NCBI GenBank assembly: GCA_934229785.1
Contig: CAKQEA010000030.1
Span: forward strand, 1-20,628
Origin: an uncultured Anaeroplasmataceae bacterium
GTDB taxonomy: Bacteria > Bacillota_I > Bacilli_A > Acholeplasmatales > Anaeroplasmataceae
Direction of reading: 5' to 3'
Length of the DNA stretch: 20,628 nt
Made by a program: the position numbers and the translations under genes. The notes below the pieces were generated by a model. It was given only the letters and a program-made list of their open reading frames with translations, did not search any database and had not been told where the DNA came from. Of the stretch, positions 6,094-13,447 are shown one piece after another; positions within the stretch are counted from its first letter, which is position 1; each line of letters opens with the position of its first letter.

Positions 6094-8715
6094 GTGAAAA
6101 GAATGATATTAGTTGATGGAAACTCACTTATGTATCGTGCTTATTATGGTACTGCCATGAGTGGGACTATTGCTAAAAATTCTAAAGGAATTTATACCAA
6201 TGCAATTTATGCTTTCGCAAGAATGATTAATCATTTAATTAATAGTGAGTATGATAATATATTGGTTGCATTTGATGCTGGTAAGAAAACAATTCGCCAT
6301 GATTGGATGGATGATTATAAGGCTGGTCGAGCTCCAATGCCAGATGAATTTCGTATGCAAATTGCATATATAAAGGAATTTTTGAGTATAATGAGGATTA
6401 AACAATATGAACAACCTCTTTATGAAGCAGATGATATTATTGGTACAATGGCTAAAAGAGCTGAGGATAATGGTTTTCATGTTGATGTTTATTCTTCTGA
6501 TAAGGATTTACTTCAGTTAATTTCACCAAATTGTACAGTTCATATGACTAAAAAAGGTATGACTGAGCTTGAGGATTATACTCCCCAATATTTTAAAGAA
6601 AAATATCAAATTGATTATACTCAGTTTGTTGATTTAAAGGCTTTAATGGGAGATAAGAGTGATAATTTGCCTGGTATTCCAGGTATTGGTGAAAAAAAAG
6701 CTGTTAAGCTTCTTCAAAATTATAATAATATTGAAAATATGATTTCTCATAAGGATGAAATAAAGGGTGCTGATGGCGAAAAGATTAGATCTAATTATGA
6801 TAAGGCTGTTTTATGTAAAAAGATGGCAACTATTATAAGAGATTTTGATATGTCTATTACCTTAGATGACACTATTCGCCAAGAATGTGATAAGGAAAAG
6901 CTTATTAATTTTTATCAAGAGCTTGAATTTAAATCATTATTAAAGGATTTAACAATGCCTAAGGCAATAGTAGTAAGTGATGATAGCTATGAGGTTGTTG
7001 ATGAGGCAAGTAAATTTTCAGAAATTTTAGTTCCTGGTTCTGCCTTGATTTTTGAAACTTTCGAATATAACTATCACAAGAGCCCACTTATTGCTATAGG
7101 TATTAAAAATAATAAGGGTATGTTTATTGTTGAACAGGATTCTATATTTAAAAGTATGGATTTTATGATGTATTTATCTGATTGTAGCATAAAAAAATCA
7201 ATATTTGATTATAAAAGAGCTTATGTTTTATGCAAAAGACTAGGTATTGAGCTTGAAGGAATTAATTTTGATTTATTACTTGCAACCTATATTTTAAATT
7301 CGAGCGTTGCTAAGGATGAATTTAAACAAATTGCTGCATTTTACGATTATAATGATGTTTATTACGATGAGCAGATATATGGTAAGGGCGTTAAAAGGGC
7401 GTTGCCAGAGAAAAGATTAATATATGATCATATTGCTAAAAAAGCAAATGCTTTGTATGAGCTAAAGACTAAGGCATTAGAAATGCTTGAGGAAAAAAAT
7501 CAAATGTCGCTCCTTATAGATATTGAAATTCCTTTATCTAAGGTATTAGGCAAGATGGAATATAATGGAATGAAGGTTGATTTAGTAGAACTTGAAAGCC
7601 AACAAGCTTCATTAGAAAATGCTATAAAAAAGCTTGAGGTTGAAATTTATTCTATTGCCAAACATGAATTTAATATTTCATCACCTAAGCAATTAGGTAC
7701 TGTATTATTTGATGAGCTAATGATTCCATATCCTAAGAAAAAGGGTGTCAGCTATTCTACTGATATTGATGTACTTCAAAGTATTTTAAACTTTAATCCT
7801 ATTGTTCCTTTAATTATTGAATATCGAGCTAAAATGAAGCTTTATTCAACTTATGTTGTTGGAATGAAGGAATTTATTTATCCAGATGAAAAAGTTCATA
7901 CAATTTTTCAGCAGGCCATAACAACAACAGGCAGATTATCATCAGTTGAGCCTAATTTACAAAATATTCCTATTAGAACCTTAGAGGGACATTTAATTAG
8001 AAAAATGTTTATTCCAACTAATCCTAATAATAAGCTATATAGTGCTGATTATTCCCAGATTGAATTAAGAGTTTTAGCTCATATGGCCAATGTTAAAAAA
8101 TTAAAGGATGCCTTTATATCTGGTGAAGATATTCATAGCAAAACTGCAAAAGAGGTATTTCATAAGGATGACATAACACCTGAGGATAGAAGACGTGCTA
8201 AGGCTGTAAATTTTGGTATTGTTTATGGTATATCAGCCTTTGGCTTAGCTCAGGATTTAAATATTACTAATGCTTTGGCTTCTAAGTATATAAAGGGATA
8301 TTATGAGGCGTATCCTGAAATTGAAAAGTTTATGGACGATACAGTTGAGTTTTGTAAGGAAACTGGCTATGTTAAAACTATGAAAAATAGAATTCGCTAT
8401 ATTCCTGAAATTAATTCAAATATTTATATGCAAAGAGAATTTGCTAAAAGAATGGCTATGAATGCCCCTATTCAAGGTAGTGCTGCTGATATTATTAAAA
8501 TTGCAATGATTAAGGTTGATAAGGCCTTAGAGGATAATCACCTTAGAAGTAAGATGCTTGTTCAGGTTCATGATGAATTAGTTTTTGAGGTTTATGAGGG
8601 TGAAGAGGAAAAAATTAAACAAATTGTAAGAGAAAATATGGAAAATGCAGTTAAGCTTGATGTTCCATTAATTGTTGATGATTCATTTGGTAAGAATTGG
8701 TATGAGGTAAAATAG
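6094..8715 (+). CDS. polA: DNA polymerase I
   Basis: Pol I fills gaps and removes RNA primers during lagging-strand synthesis and repair. The N-terminal 5'-3' exonuclease domain (about 1-290) has ADDIIGTMA, SSDKDLLQL and GDKSDNLPGIPGIGEKKA. The polymerase domain (about 480-873) has motif A ADYSQIELRVLAH (catalytic Asp652), motif B from Arg700 (AKAVNFGIVYG) and motif C VQVHDELVF (Asp827). The middle 3'-5' exonuclease-like domain has lost its first acidic motif (IFETFEYN where DxE is expected), so proofreading is probably absent, as in many Bacilli. I prefer the GTG at 6094, giving 873 residues, because GGAG at 6080-6083 is 10 bases away; the in-frame GTG at 6085 is only 1 base from it. An ATG at 6103 is a less likely alternative. 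It leads a close-packed operon that runs to dnaI. Confidence 0.96.
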   Translation: MKRMILVDGNSLMYRAYYGTAMSGTIAKNSKGIYTNAIYAFARMINHLINSEYDNILVAFDAGKKTIRHDWMDDYKAGRAPMPDEFRMQIAYIKEFLSIMRIKQYEQPLYEADDIIGTMAKRAEDNGFHVDVYSSDKDLLQLISPNCTVHMTKKGMTELEDYTPQYFKEKYQIDYTQFVDLKALMGDKSDNLPGIPGIGEKKAVKLLQNYNNIENMISHKDEIKGADGEKIRSNYDKAVLCKKMATIIRDFDMSITLDDTIRQECDKEKLINFYQELEFKSLLKDLTMPKAIVVSDDSYEVVDEASKFSEILVPGSALIFETFEYNYHKSPLIAIGIKNNKGMFIVEQDSIFKSMDFMMYLSDCSIKKSIFDYKRAYVLCKRLGIELEGINFDLLLATYILNSSVAKDEFKQIAAFYDYNDVYYDEQIYGKGVKRALPEKRLIYDHIAKKANALYELKTKALEMLEEKNQMSLLIDIEIPLSKVLGKMEYNGMKVDLVELESQQASLENAIKKLEVEIYSIAKHEFNISSPKQLGTVLFDELMIPYPKKKGVSYSTDIDVLQSILNFNPIVPLIIEYRAKMKLYSTYVVGMKEFIYPDEKVHTIFQQAITTTGRLSSVEPNLQNIPIRTLEGHLIRKMFIPTNPNNKLYSADYSQIELRVLAHMANVKKLKDAFISGEDIHSKTAKEVFHKDDITPEDRRRAKAVNFGIVYGISAFGLAQDLNITNALASKYIKGYYEAYPEIEKFMDDTVEFCKETGYVKTMKNRIRYIPEINSNIYMQREFAKRMAMNAPIQGSAADIIKIAMIKVDKALEDNHLRSKMLVQVHDELVFEVYEGEEEKIKQIVRENMENAVKLDVPLIVDDSFGKNWYEVK

Positions 8716-8716
8716 T

Positions 8717-9229
8717 ATGGATTATATATTAAATAGAAGAAGTGTTAGAAAATTTGATCTTACAAAAAAATTAGATAAAGATACGTTATATACTCTATGT
8801 AAATATGCCGAGGCAGCTCCATCAGCAAGAAATCAGGAGTCTAGAGAATATATAATTGTTGATGATGAGGATATAATTAAAGAGTTATCTTGTGTTTCAC
8901 AAGGGGCTAAAATGCTACAAAATTGCAATACGTTAATTGCTGTTGTTGGTAAAAATCCTCATGATTTATTAACTCCTTCGATGCAAAATCTTGATTTAGC
9001 TTGTGCGGTTGAAAATATACTTATTGCGGCAACAAAAATGAATATTGGATCTTGCTTTGTTGGAATTAGTCCAATTGAAGATAGAGTTAATAAATGTAAT
9101 GAAATTTTAAATGTAAAGGAAGGAAAATATACATTTGCTTTAGTCGCATTAGGAAGCATTAATGATAATGAATGCTTTTATAATGCTAACAAGCTTAAGG
9201 CAGAAAATGTACATTTTAATAGGTTGTAA
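8717..9229 (+). CDS. Nitroreductase-family FMN oxidoreductase
   Basis: The protein has 170 residues. It opens with the FMN phosphate-binding pattern of the family (RRSVRKF), followed by APSARNQE near residue 35 and a C-terminal segment NIGSCFVGI typical of the dimeric FMN fold. Family members use NAD(P)H to reduce nitroaromatics, quinones, flavins or other substrates; the natural substrate cannot be inferred. The start codon lies one base after the polA stop, and mutM starts 2 bases after its own stop, so it belongs to the same operon. In Bacillus subtilis an unrelated gene (ytaF) lies in this neighbourhood, so the insertion of an oxidoreductase here is lineage-specific. Confidence 0.85.
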   Translation: MDYILNRRSVRKFDLTKKLDKDTLYTLCKYAEAAPSARNQESREYIIVDDEDIIKELSCVSQGAKMLQNCNTLIAVVGKNPHDLLTPSMQNLDLACAVENILIAATKMNIGSCFVGISPIEDRVNKCNEILNVKEGKYTFALVALGSINDNECFYNANKLKAENVHFNRL

Positions 9230-9231
9230 TT

Positions 9232-10047
9232 ATGCCAGAGCTTCCAGAGGTTGAAACTGTTAGAAGAGTTTTAAAAACAGAAATTATTTCAAAGACAATA
9301 AATTCTGTTGAGATTAGATACGATAAAATAATTGATGGTGATGTTAATGATTTTATTGCTAATGTTACAGGAAAAAGCTTTAAGGATATTAAAAGATTAG
9401 GTAAGTTTTTAATTTTTGAATTGAATGAGGGTTTTATTGTTTCGCATTTACGTATGGAGGGTAAGTATTTTTATTTGCCTGAAAATAGTCTTGATAATAA
9501 GCATATTCATGTAATATTTCATCTATCAAATGGTTATGCTCTTATGTATCAGGATGTTAGAAAATTTGGTAGAATGATTTATAAAAATAAGGATGAATTA
9601 TATACAACTAAACCATTAAATGAAGTTGGAATTGATATTATTTTGGAAAAAGAAATTGATATAAATGAAGTTTATGGTAAAATTATAACGAAACATAAAG
9701 AAATTAAGACGGTATTACTTGACCAATCTATTTTAGCTGGTCTTGGAAATATTTATGTAGATGAGGTTTTGTATGCTGCTCATGTAAATCCTACAAGATA
9801 TGCAGATACAATTACCTTAGATGAGGTTAAAAGTATTGTTTTTGAGTCGAAAAGAATTTTAGAGGGTGCAATACTTCATAAGGGTACTACAATTAGAAGC
9901 TACACATCATCACTTGGTGTAGAGGGTGAATATCAAAATTTCTTATGTGTTCATACAAAGGATGTTTGTCCTTGCTGTAAAAATAAATTAGATAGGTTAA
10001 AGATAAATGGAAGAACATCTTATTTTTGCTCAAACTGCCAGAGGTGA
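9232..10047 (+). CDS. mutM: Formamidopyrimidine-DNA glycosylase
   Basis: MutM/Fpg excises 8-oxoguanine and formamidopyrimidines and cuts the abasic site by beta,delta-elimination. The 271-residue protein has the diagnostic N-terminus MPELPEVETV, which supplies the catalytic Pro and Glu after Met removal. The conserved Lys is in RLGKFLIF (Lys58 counting Met). HLRMEGKY and VRKFGRM supply the lesion-space-filling residues. The C-terminal zinc finger uses CPCC and CSNC, with the catalytic Arg in INGRTSYFC. The segment before the finger (FLCVHTKDV) is slightly unusual in carrying an extra Cys. It lies 2 bases after the nitroreductase and 5 bases before coaE, the repair-CoA order also seen in Bacilli. 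Confidence 0.97.
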   Translation: MPELPEVETVRRVLKTEIISKTINSVEIRYDKIIDGDVNDFIANVTGKSFKDIKRLGKFLIFELNEGFIVSHLRMEGKYFYLPENSLDNKHIHVIFHLSNGYALMYQDVRKFGRMIYKNKDELYTTKPLNEVGIDIILEKEIDINEVYGKIITKHKEIKTVLLDQSILAGLGNIYVDEVLYAAHVNPTRYADTITLDEVKSIVFESKRILEGAILHKGTTIRSYTSSLGVEGEYQNFLCVHTKDVCPCCKNKLDRLKINGRTSYFCSNCQR

Positions 10048-10052
10048 TATTA

Positions 10053-10643
10053 GTGAGTAGGGTTATTGGGATTACGGGTGGAATAGCTAGTGGAAAAAGT
10101 AATGTATGTAAGGTTATTTCATCACTTGGTTATAGTGTTATTGATAGTGATAAGATTAATGCTGAGTTTTCTAAAAAAAATGGTCCAATCTATAATGTAA
10201 TTATTAAAGAATTTGGTGATGGTTATATTTTAGATGATGGAGAGCTTAATAAAAAAAAGCTTGGTAAGCTGATTTTTAATAATAAGGAAGCTAAGCTTAA
10301 GCTTAATGAGATAACTCATCCAATTATTGTTGAAGAAATTAAACGTCAAATTAATGAGGTAAATGATGAGCTAATCTTTGTAGAAATTCCCTTATTATAT
10401 GAGGCTAAGCTTGAATATTTATGCGATAAGATTATTTGTGTGTTTTTAAATAAAAGAGAACAAGTAATTAGACTTATGCAACGTGAGGGTATAGATGAGG
10501 ATTATGCTTTAGCAAAAATTCATTCACAAATGGATTTGTACATGAAAAAAGAGCTTGCTGATTATGTAATTAATAGTCAAGGAAGCTTTATTGAAACAGA
10601 AGAACAAGTTAAAAATGTTATAAATCAATTAAAAGGAGTTTAA
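10053..10643 (+). CDS. coaE: Dephospho-CoA kinase
   Basis: CoaE phosphorylates the ribose 3'-OH of dephospho-CoA with ATP, the last step of coenzyme A synthesis in the cytosol. The 196-residue protein begins SRVIGITGGIASGKS, which holds the P-loop (GGIASGKS). It continues with the family's VIDSDKIN acidic site, the ITHP motif and VEIPLLYEA. I chose the GTG at 10053 because AGGTGA at 10042-10047 precedes it by 5 bases and overlaps the mutM stop codon. A TTG at 10026 would begin inside mutM with no binding site and would add nine residues that the family lacks. Translational coupling to mutM is likely. Confidence 0.95.
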   Translation: MSRVIGITGGIASGKSNVCKVISSLGYSVIDSDKINAEFSKKNGPIYNVIIKEFGDGYILDDGELNKKKLGKLIFNNKEAKLKLNEITHPIIVEEIKRQINEVNDELIFVEIPLLYEAKLEYLCDKIICVFLNKREQVIRLMQREGIDEDYALAKIHSQMDLYMKKELADYVINSQGSFIETEEQVKNVINQLKGV

Positions 10644-10644
10644 T

Positions 10645-10995
10645 ATGGGAATAATTATTGAAACGTCTGAAAATCAAAAAAAAGAATTATATCAAACACA
10701 TTATTTTAAAGCATCTTATGATGAATTAAAGAATTTATATATTGAGACAATTAAAGGGTTAAAGCACAAATTATTATCTGTTAATGATGATTATAAAGAA
10801 ATATTTTCTGAGGCTCCACATTTAACAGTTACAGCAAAAATTATTATGCAAAATCCAAAGGAAACATCAATTGATTTTTATATTGATTCAGAATTTTTAT
10901 TCGGTAGTGAAAGACATGCTGATGCGTTTATAAAAACAATATATGATGCTTTTTCAAAGAAATATGAATTAAAGGGAATAGCCCTTCATAGGTAG
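10645..10995 (+). CDS. Conserved-position hypothetical protein, 116 residues
   Basis: I do not recognise this family. The protein is small, soluble-looking and of mixed charge, with no Cys motif, signal peptide or membrane helix. It reads as an alternation of helices and strands (a helix around FKASYDELKNLYIETIKGL, strands around PHLTVTAKIIMQ and TSIDFYIDSEFL, and a C-terminal helix around DAFIKTIYDAFSKKY). The start follows AAAGGAG inside the end of coaE, one base after its stop codon. The dnaB-like gene starts 8 bases after its stop. Many Bacilli have nrdR at about this place, but NrdR has a Cys4 zinc ribbon and an ATP-cone domain, neither of which is present. A role in replication or nucleotide metabolism is only suggested by neighbours. 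Confidence 0.75.
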   Translation: MGIIIETSENQKKELYQTHYFKASYDELKNLYIETIKGLKHKLLSVNDDYKEIFSEAPHLTVTAKIIMQNPKETSIDFYIDSEFLFGSERHADAFIKTIYDAFSKKYELKGIALHR

Positions 10996-11003
10996 GAGAT
11001 TTT

Positions 11004-12179
11004 ATGGCAACAACAATTGATGGAAATCAAAAATTAAATATATATTCTAGCTTTACCTTATCAAATGATGATGTTGCCTCTGTATCATTATTGTATGCGC
11101 CACTTATAGGTAGTGATGCCTTAATGCTTTATTTGGGATTTTCATCACTTCTAGAGCGTAATAATTTAAAAAATGAAAAATTAACTCATCAAGATATCTA
11201 TGATATTTATTCAATGAAAAAAAATCAGTTTTTATCAGCTAGATATAAGCTTGAGGCTATAGGATTACTTATGACCTATGAAACAAAGGATAATGGTTTT
11301 ATTTATGTTTTATGCCCACCGCTTACACCTAAGAGTTTTTTAAGAGATAATACACTTGGTTTATATTTGTATTCAAAAATTACTAAAGATACATTTAATT
11401 ATATTAAATCTCATTTTGAAATTGAAAAAATTGATAAATATGAATGTGTTAATGTTACAAAAAGCTTCGATGAGGTTTTTCAATCTGTTCTTGATAATGA
11501 GGCAACCTATGAAAAGTTTAAGTATATTTTAGGTAAAAAGCCAAATAAGAATTTAGTCATTAAAAATAATCCTTTTAATTTTGAGGCTTTCGCTAAAGAG
11601 ATTAATAAGGATTGCTTAGAAATGGGAATTACAAAGAATTTTCAAGATCAGATATCAATGCTAGCCTTTGTTTATGGTTTTGATGAGGCCCAAATGGTTG
11701 GATTATATCATGATTCAATTAATAAACGTGGATTGTATGATTATAGATTATTAAAAAATAATGCTAATAAGCTATTTGTTTATCAAAAAAATATGAATGG
11801 ACCTAAGCTTGAGGTTAGAAATGATGAAATTGTTGAAAACACTGAGCTTGTCGATTATCTTGATAATGCCTCACCTTCGGTTATATTAGAGGAAAATTAT
11901 CCAAATTTCCCAGAAAAATATTTAGATACAGTAAGTGAAATATATGCTAATATTAATCTACCATGTGGTGTTTTAAATTGTATGATTTTAAAGATTATGA
12001 AGGATAAGGGAGGGGAGCTTCCTAATCTTCAGTATTTTAAAAAAGCATCTGAAAGCTGGATAAGAGATAAGGTTTTTACAACTAATGATGCGATTAAATA
12101 TATTACAACAATGGATTCTAAAGGCGAAAAGAAAATTTCAACTAATGTTGAGGTGAATGGAGGATTTGAGATGCTATGA
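11004..12179 (+). CDS. dnaB: DnaB/DnaD-type replication initiation protein (helicase-loading)
   Basis: This is the Firmicutes DnaB, which helps load the replicative helicase at the origin; it is not the E. coli DnaB helicase. The 391-residue protein has an N-terminal winged-helix-like region (about 10-120). Near residues 315-375 lies a C-terminal DnaB_2/DnaD-like module: LPCGVLNCMILKIMKDKGGELP, then YFKKASESW, a variant of the family's YxxxIxxxW signature. Position is strong support, since dnaB-dnaI pairs after coaE are typical of Bacilli. It starts behind TAGGAGA, 8 bases after the upstream stop, and its TGA overlaps the dnaI ATG (ATGA). Sequence similarity over the middle region is low, so the family call rests on the C-terminal motif and synteny. 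Confidence 0.85.
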   Translation: MATTIDGNQKLNIYSSFTLSNDDVASVSLLYAPLIGSDALMLYLGFSSLLERNNLKNEKLTHQDIYDIYSMKKNQFLSARYKLEAIGLLMTYETKDNGFIYVLCPPLTPKSFLRDNTLGLYLYSKITKDTFNYIKSHFEIEKIDKYECVNVTKSFDEVFQSVLDNEATYEKFKYILGKKPNKNLVIKNNPFNFEAFAKEINKDCLEMGITKNFQDQISMLAFVYGFDEAQMVGLYHDSINKRGLYDYRLLKNNANKLFVYQKNMNGPKLEVRNDEIVENTELVDYLDNASPSVILEENYPNFPEKYLDTVSEIYANINLPCGVLNCMILKIMKDKGGELPNLQYFKKASESWIRDKVFTTNDAIKYITTMDSKGEKKISTNVEVNGGFEML

Positions 12180-13033
12180 GAAAAATTGAATTTAATAGTA
12201 ATGATGAAATAGTAGCTAAGTATGTTTCTCAAATTCAAAAGCTTTATCCAATGTATTTAGTTAATGTTAATAATGTAAATGATTTTGCCCTTATGCATGA
12301 GGAATATAAAAATTGCTCTAATTGTAAGGGCTTAAGTGAATGTAAGAATACAAATGTTGGATTTTCAACTAGATATGAAAATGGTGAATTTTGTTTAAGA
12401 GAATGTAAATATAAAAGCGAGCTTAAGGCTCAAAATAATAAAACTTCACTAATAAAAACATTATATTTACCTAAAAATATTTTAGATGCTAAGCTTGAAA
12501 ATTATGATGTTAACACTGATAGTAGAAAGAAAATTTATGCTCAGCTTATAAGCTTTATTTCAAACTATGGAACGTCTAAACAAAAGGGATTATATTTATA
12601 TGGAACATTCTCAATTGGTAAAACCTATACCTTAGCGTGTATTGCTAATGAATTAGCAAAAAATAATATTAGCTCACTATTAATCTATTTTCCGGATTTA
12701 GTTTCAGATTTAAAAAATGCTTTAGGCACTCCAAGGTTTGAAGAGCTGATTAATATGCTTAAGTCTATTGATGTATTGATGCTTGATGATATAGGTAGTG
12801 AAAATATGACCCCATGGCTAAGAGATGAAATCATTGGACCAATATTAAATTATAGAGTACTAGAGGAAAAGCCTATATTTATTTCCTCAAATATTAGTCC
12901 AAATGAAATTACTGCTCATTTTGCAATTGATAAATCACCTTCTAGCGTTTTAAAGGCTCAACGAATTGTTTCAAGAATGACTTCACTTGCTTATATTGTT
13001 GATATGTCTGATTCTTCAAAATATAAAAGATAA
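12176..13033 (+). CDS. dnaI: Primosomal helicase loader DnaI (AAA+ ATPase)
   Basis: DnaI loads the replicative helicase onto DNA together with DnaB and DnaD. The 285-residue protein has an N-terminal cysteine cluster (Cys47, Cys50, Cys56, Cys73 and Cys77) matching the zinc-binding region of DnaI. The AAA+ domain has Walker A GTFSIGKT (143-150), Walker B VLMLDDIG (200-207), a sensor-1-like IFISSN stretch, and an arginine-rich end (AQRIVSRMTS). The start codon overlaps the dnaB stop codon (ATGA) and sits behind GGAGG at 12159-12163, so translation is coupled. It is the last gene of the polA operon; no convincing terminator was seen before the thrS promoter 110 bases on. Confidence 0.93.
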   Translation: MRKIEFNSNDEIVAKYVSQIQKLYPMYLVNVNNVNDFALMHEEYKNCSNCKGLSECKNTNVGFSTRYENGEFCLRECKYKSELKAQNNKTSLIKTLYLPKNILDAKLENYDVNTDSRKKIYAQLISFISNYGTSKQKGLYLYGTFSIGKTYTLACIANELAKNNISSLLIYFPDLVSDLKNALGTPRFEELINMLKSIDVLMLDDIGSENMTPWLRDEIIGPILNYRVLEEKPIFISSNISPNEITAHFAIDKSPSSVLKAQRIVSRMTSLAYIVDMSDSSKYKR

Positions 13034-13142
13034 GGATATAAAAGGCAGTAATTAATATTAAATGTGAAATTTTAAAAATATGGTAGATTTTAAAAAAAAT
13101 AAATTGCATCATATAATTTGTTTAATTTTTACTTTTGTTCTC

Positions 13143-13170
13143 TTGCATTAGTTATTTTTTATAGTATAAT
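13143..13170 (+). promoter_or_regulatory. Promoter of the thrS T-box transcript
   Basis: TTGCAT (13143-13148), a 16-bp spacer and TATAAT (13165-13170) form a good sigma-A promoter. Transcription would start near 13177, at the head of the T-box leader. Confidence 0.75.
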
Positions 13171-13176
13171 AGATGT

Positions 13177-13429
13177 GTCGATGAAAAAGGACAAGATGTA
13201 TTATGATTATATTTTAGAGAGAATATGTTTGGTGAAAATATTCATATATCATTTTATGTTACTACCTTTGTAGATAAATAGAGGAAATGCTATTTCGTAT
13301 GTTCTGCGTTAAGGAATTTAATTGAGTGTTAGATTTTAACTGATTATATTTATATAATATTGTTAAATCTAAAATTAAGGTGGTACCACGGTTATGTCGC
13401 CCTTAGGAAGAGTTTCCTAAGGCTTTTTT
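13177..13429 (+). ncRNA. T-box leader (threonine-specific) of thrS
   Basis: The leader carries the hallmark T-box AAGGTGGTACCACGG at 13377-13391, which binds the CCA end of uncharged tRNA. Upstream are Stem I elements: AGAGAGAATATG with TTTGGTGAAAA around 13215-13238, then ACTACCTTTGTAG at 13261-13273. In the alignment position of the specifier codon stands ACT (13261-13263), directly followed by ACC, and both encode Thr, matching the downstream gene. A Stem III-like hairpin pairs TTAGATTTTAAC (from 13330) with GTTAAATCTAA (up to about 13372). Uncharged tRNA-Thr should favour the antiterminator and turn thrS on. The exact 5' limit is inferred from the promoter. Confidence 0.93.
13401..13429 (+). 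terminator. T-box regulated terminator
   Basis: A 9-bp stem CCTTAGGAA (13401-13409) with TTCCTAAGG (13414-13422) has a 4-base loop and is followed by six T residues. It competes with the antiterminator formed by the T-box sequence. Confidence 0.9.
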
Positions 13430-13447
13430 ATTTTAAGGAGGATTATT

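Noticed and set aside
10026..10052. TTG start for coaE overlapping mutM
   Set aside because: It has no ribosome binding site and would add residues outside the family. The GTG at 10053 has AGGTGA 5 bases upstream and gives the expected N-terminus.
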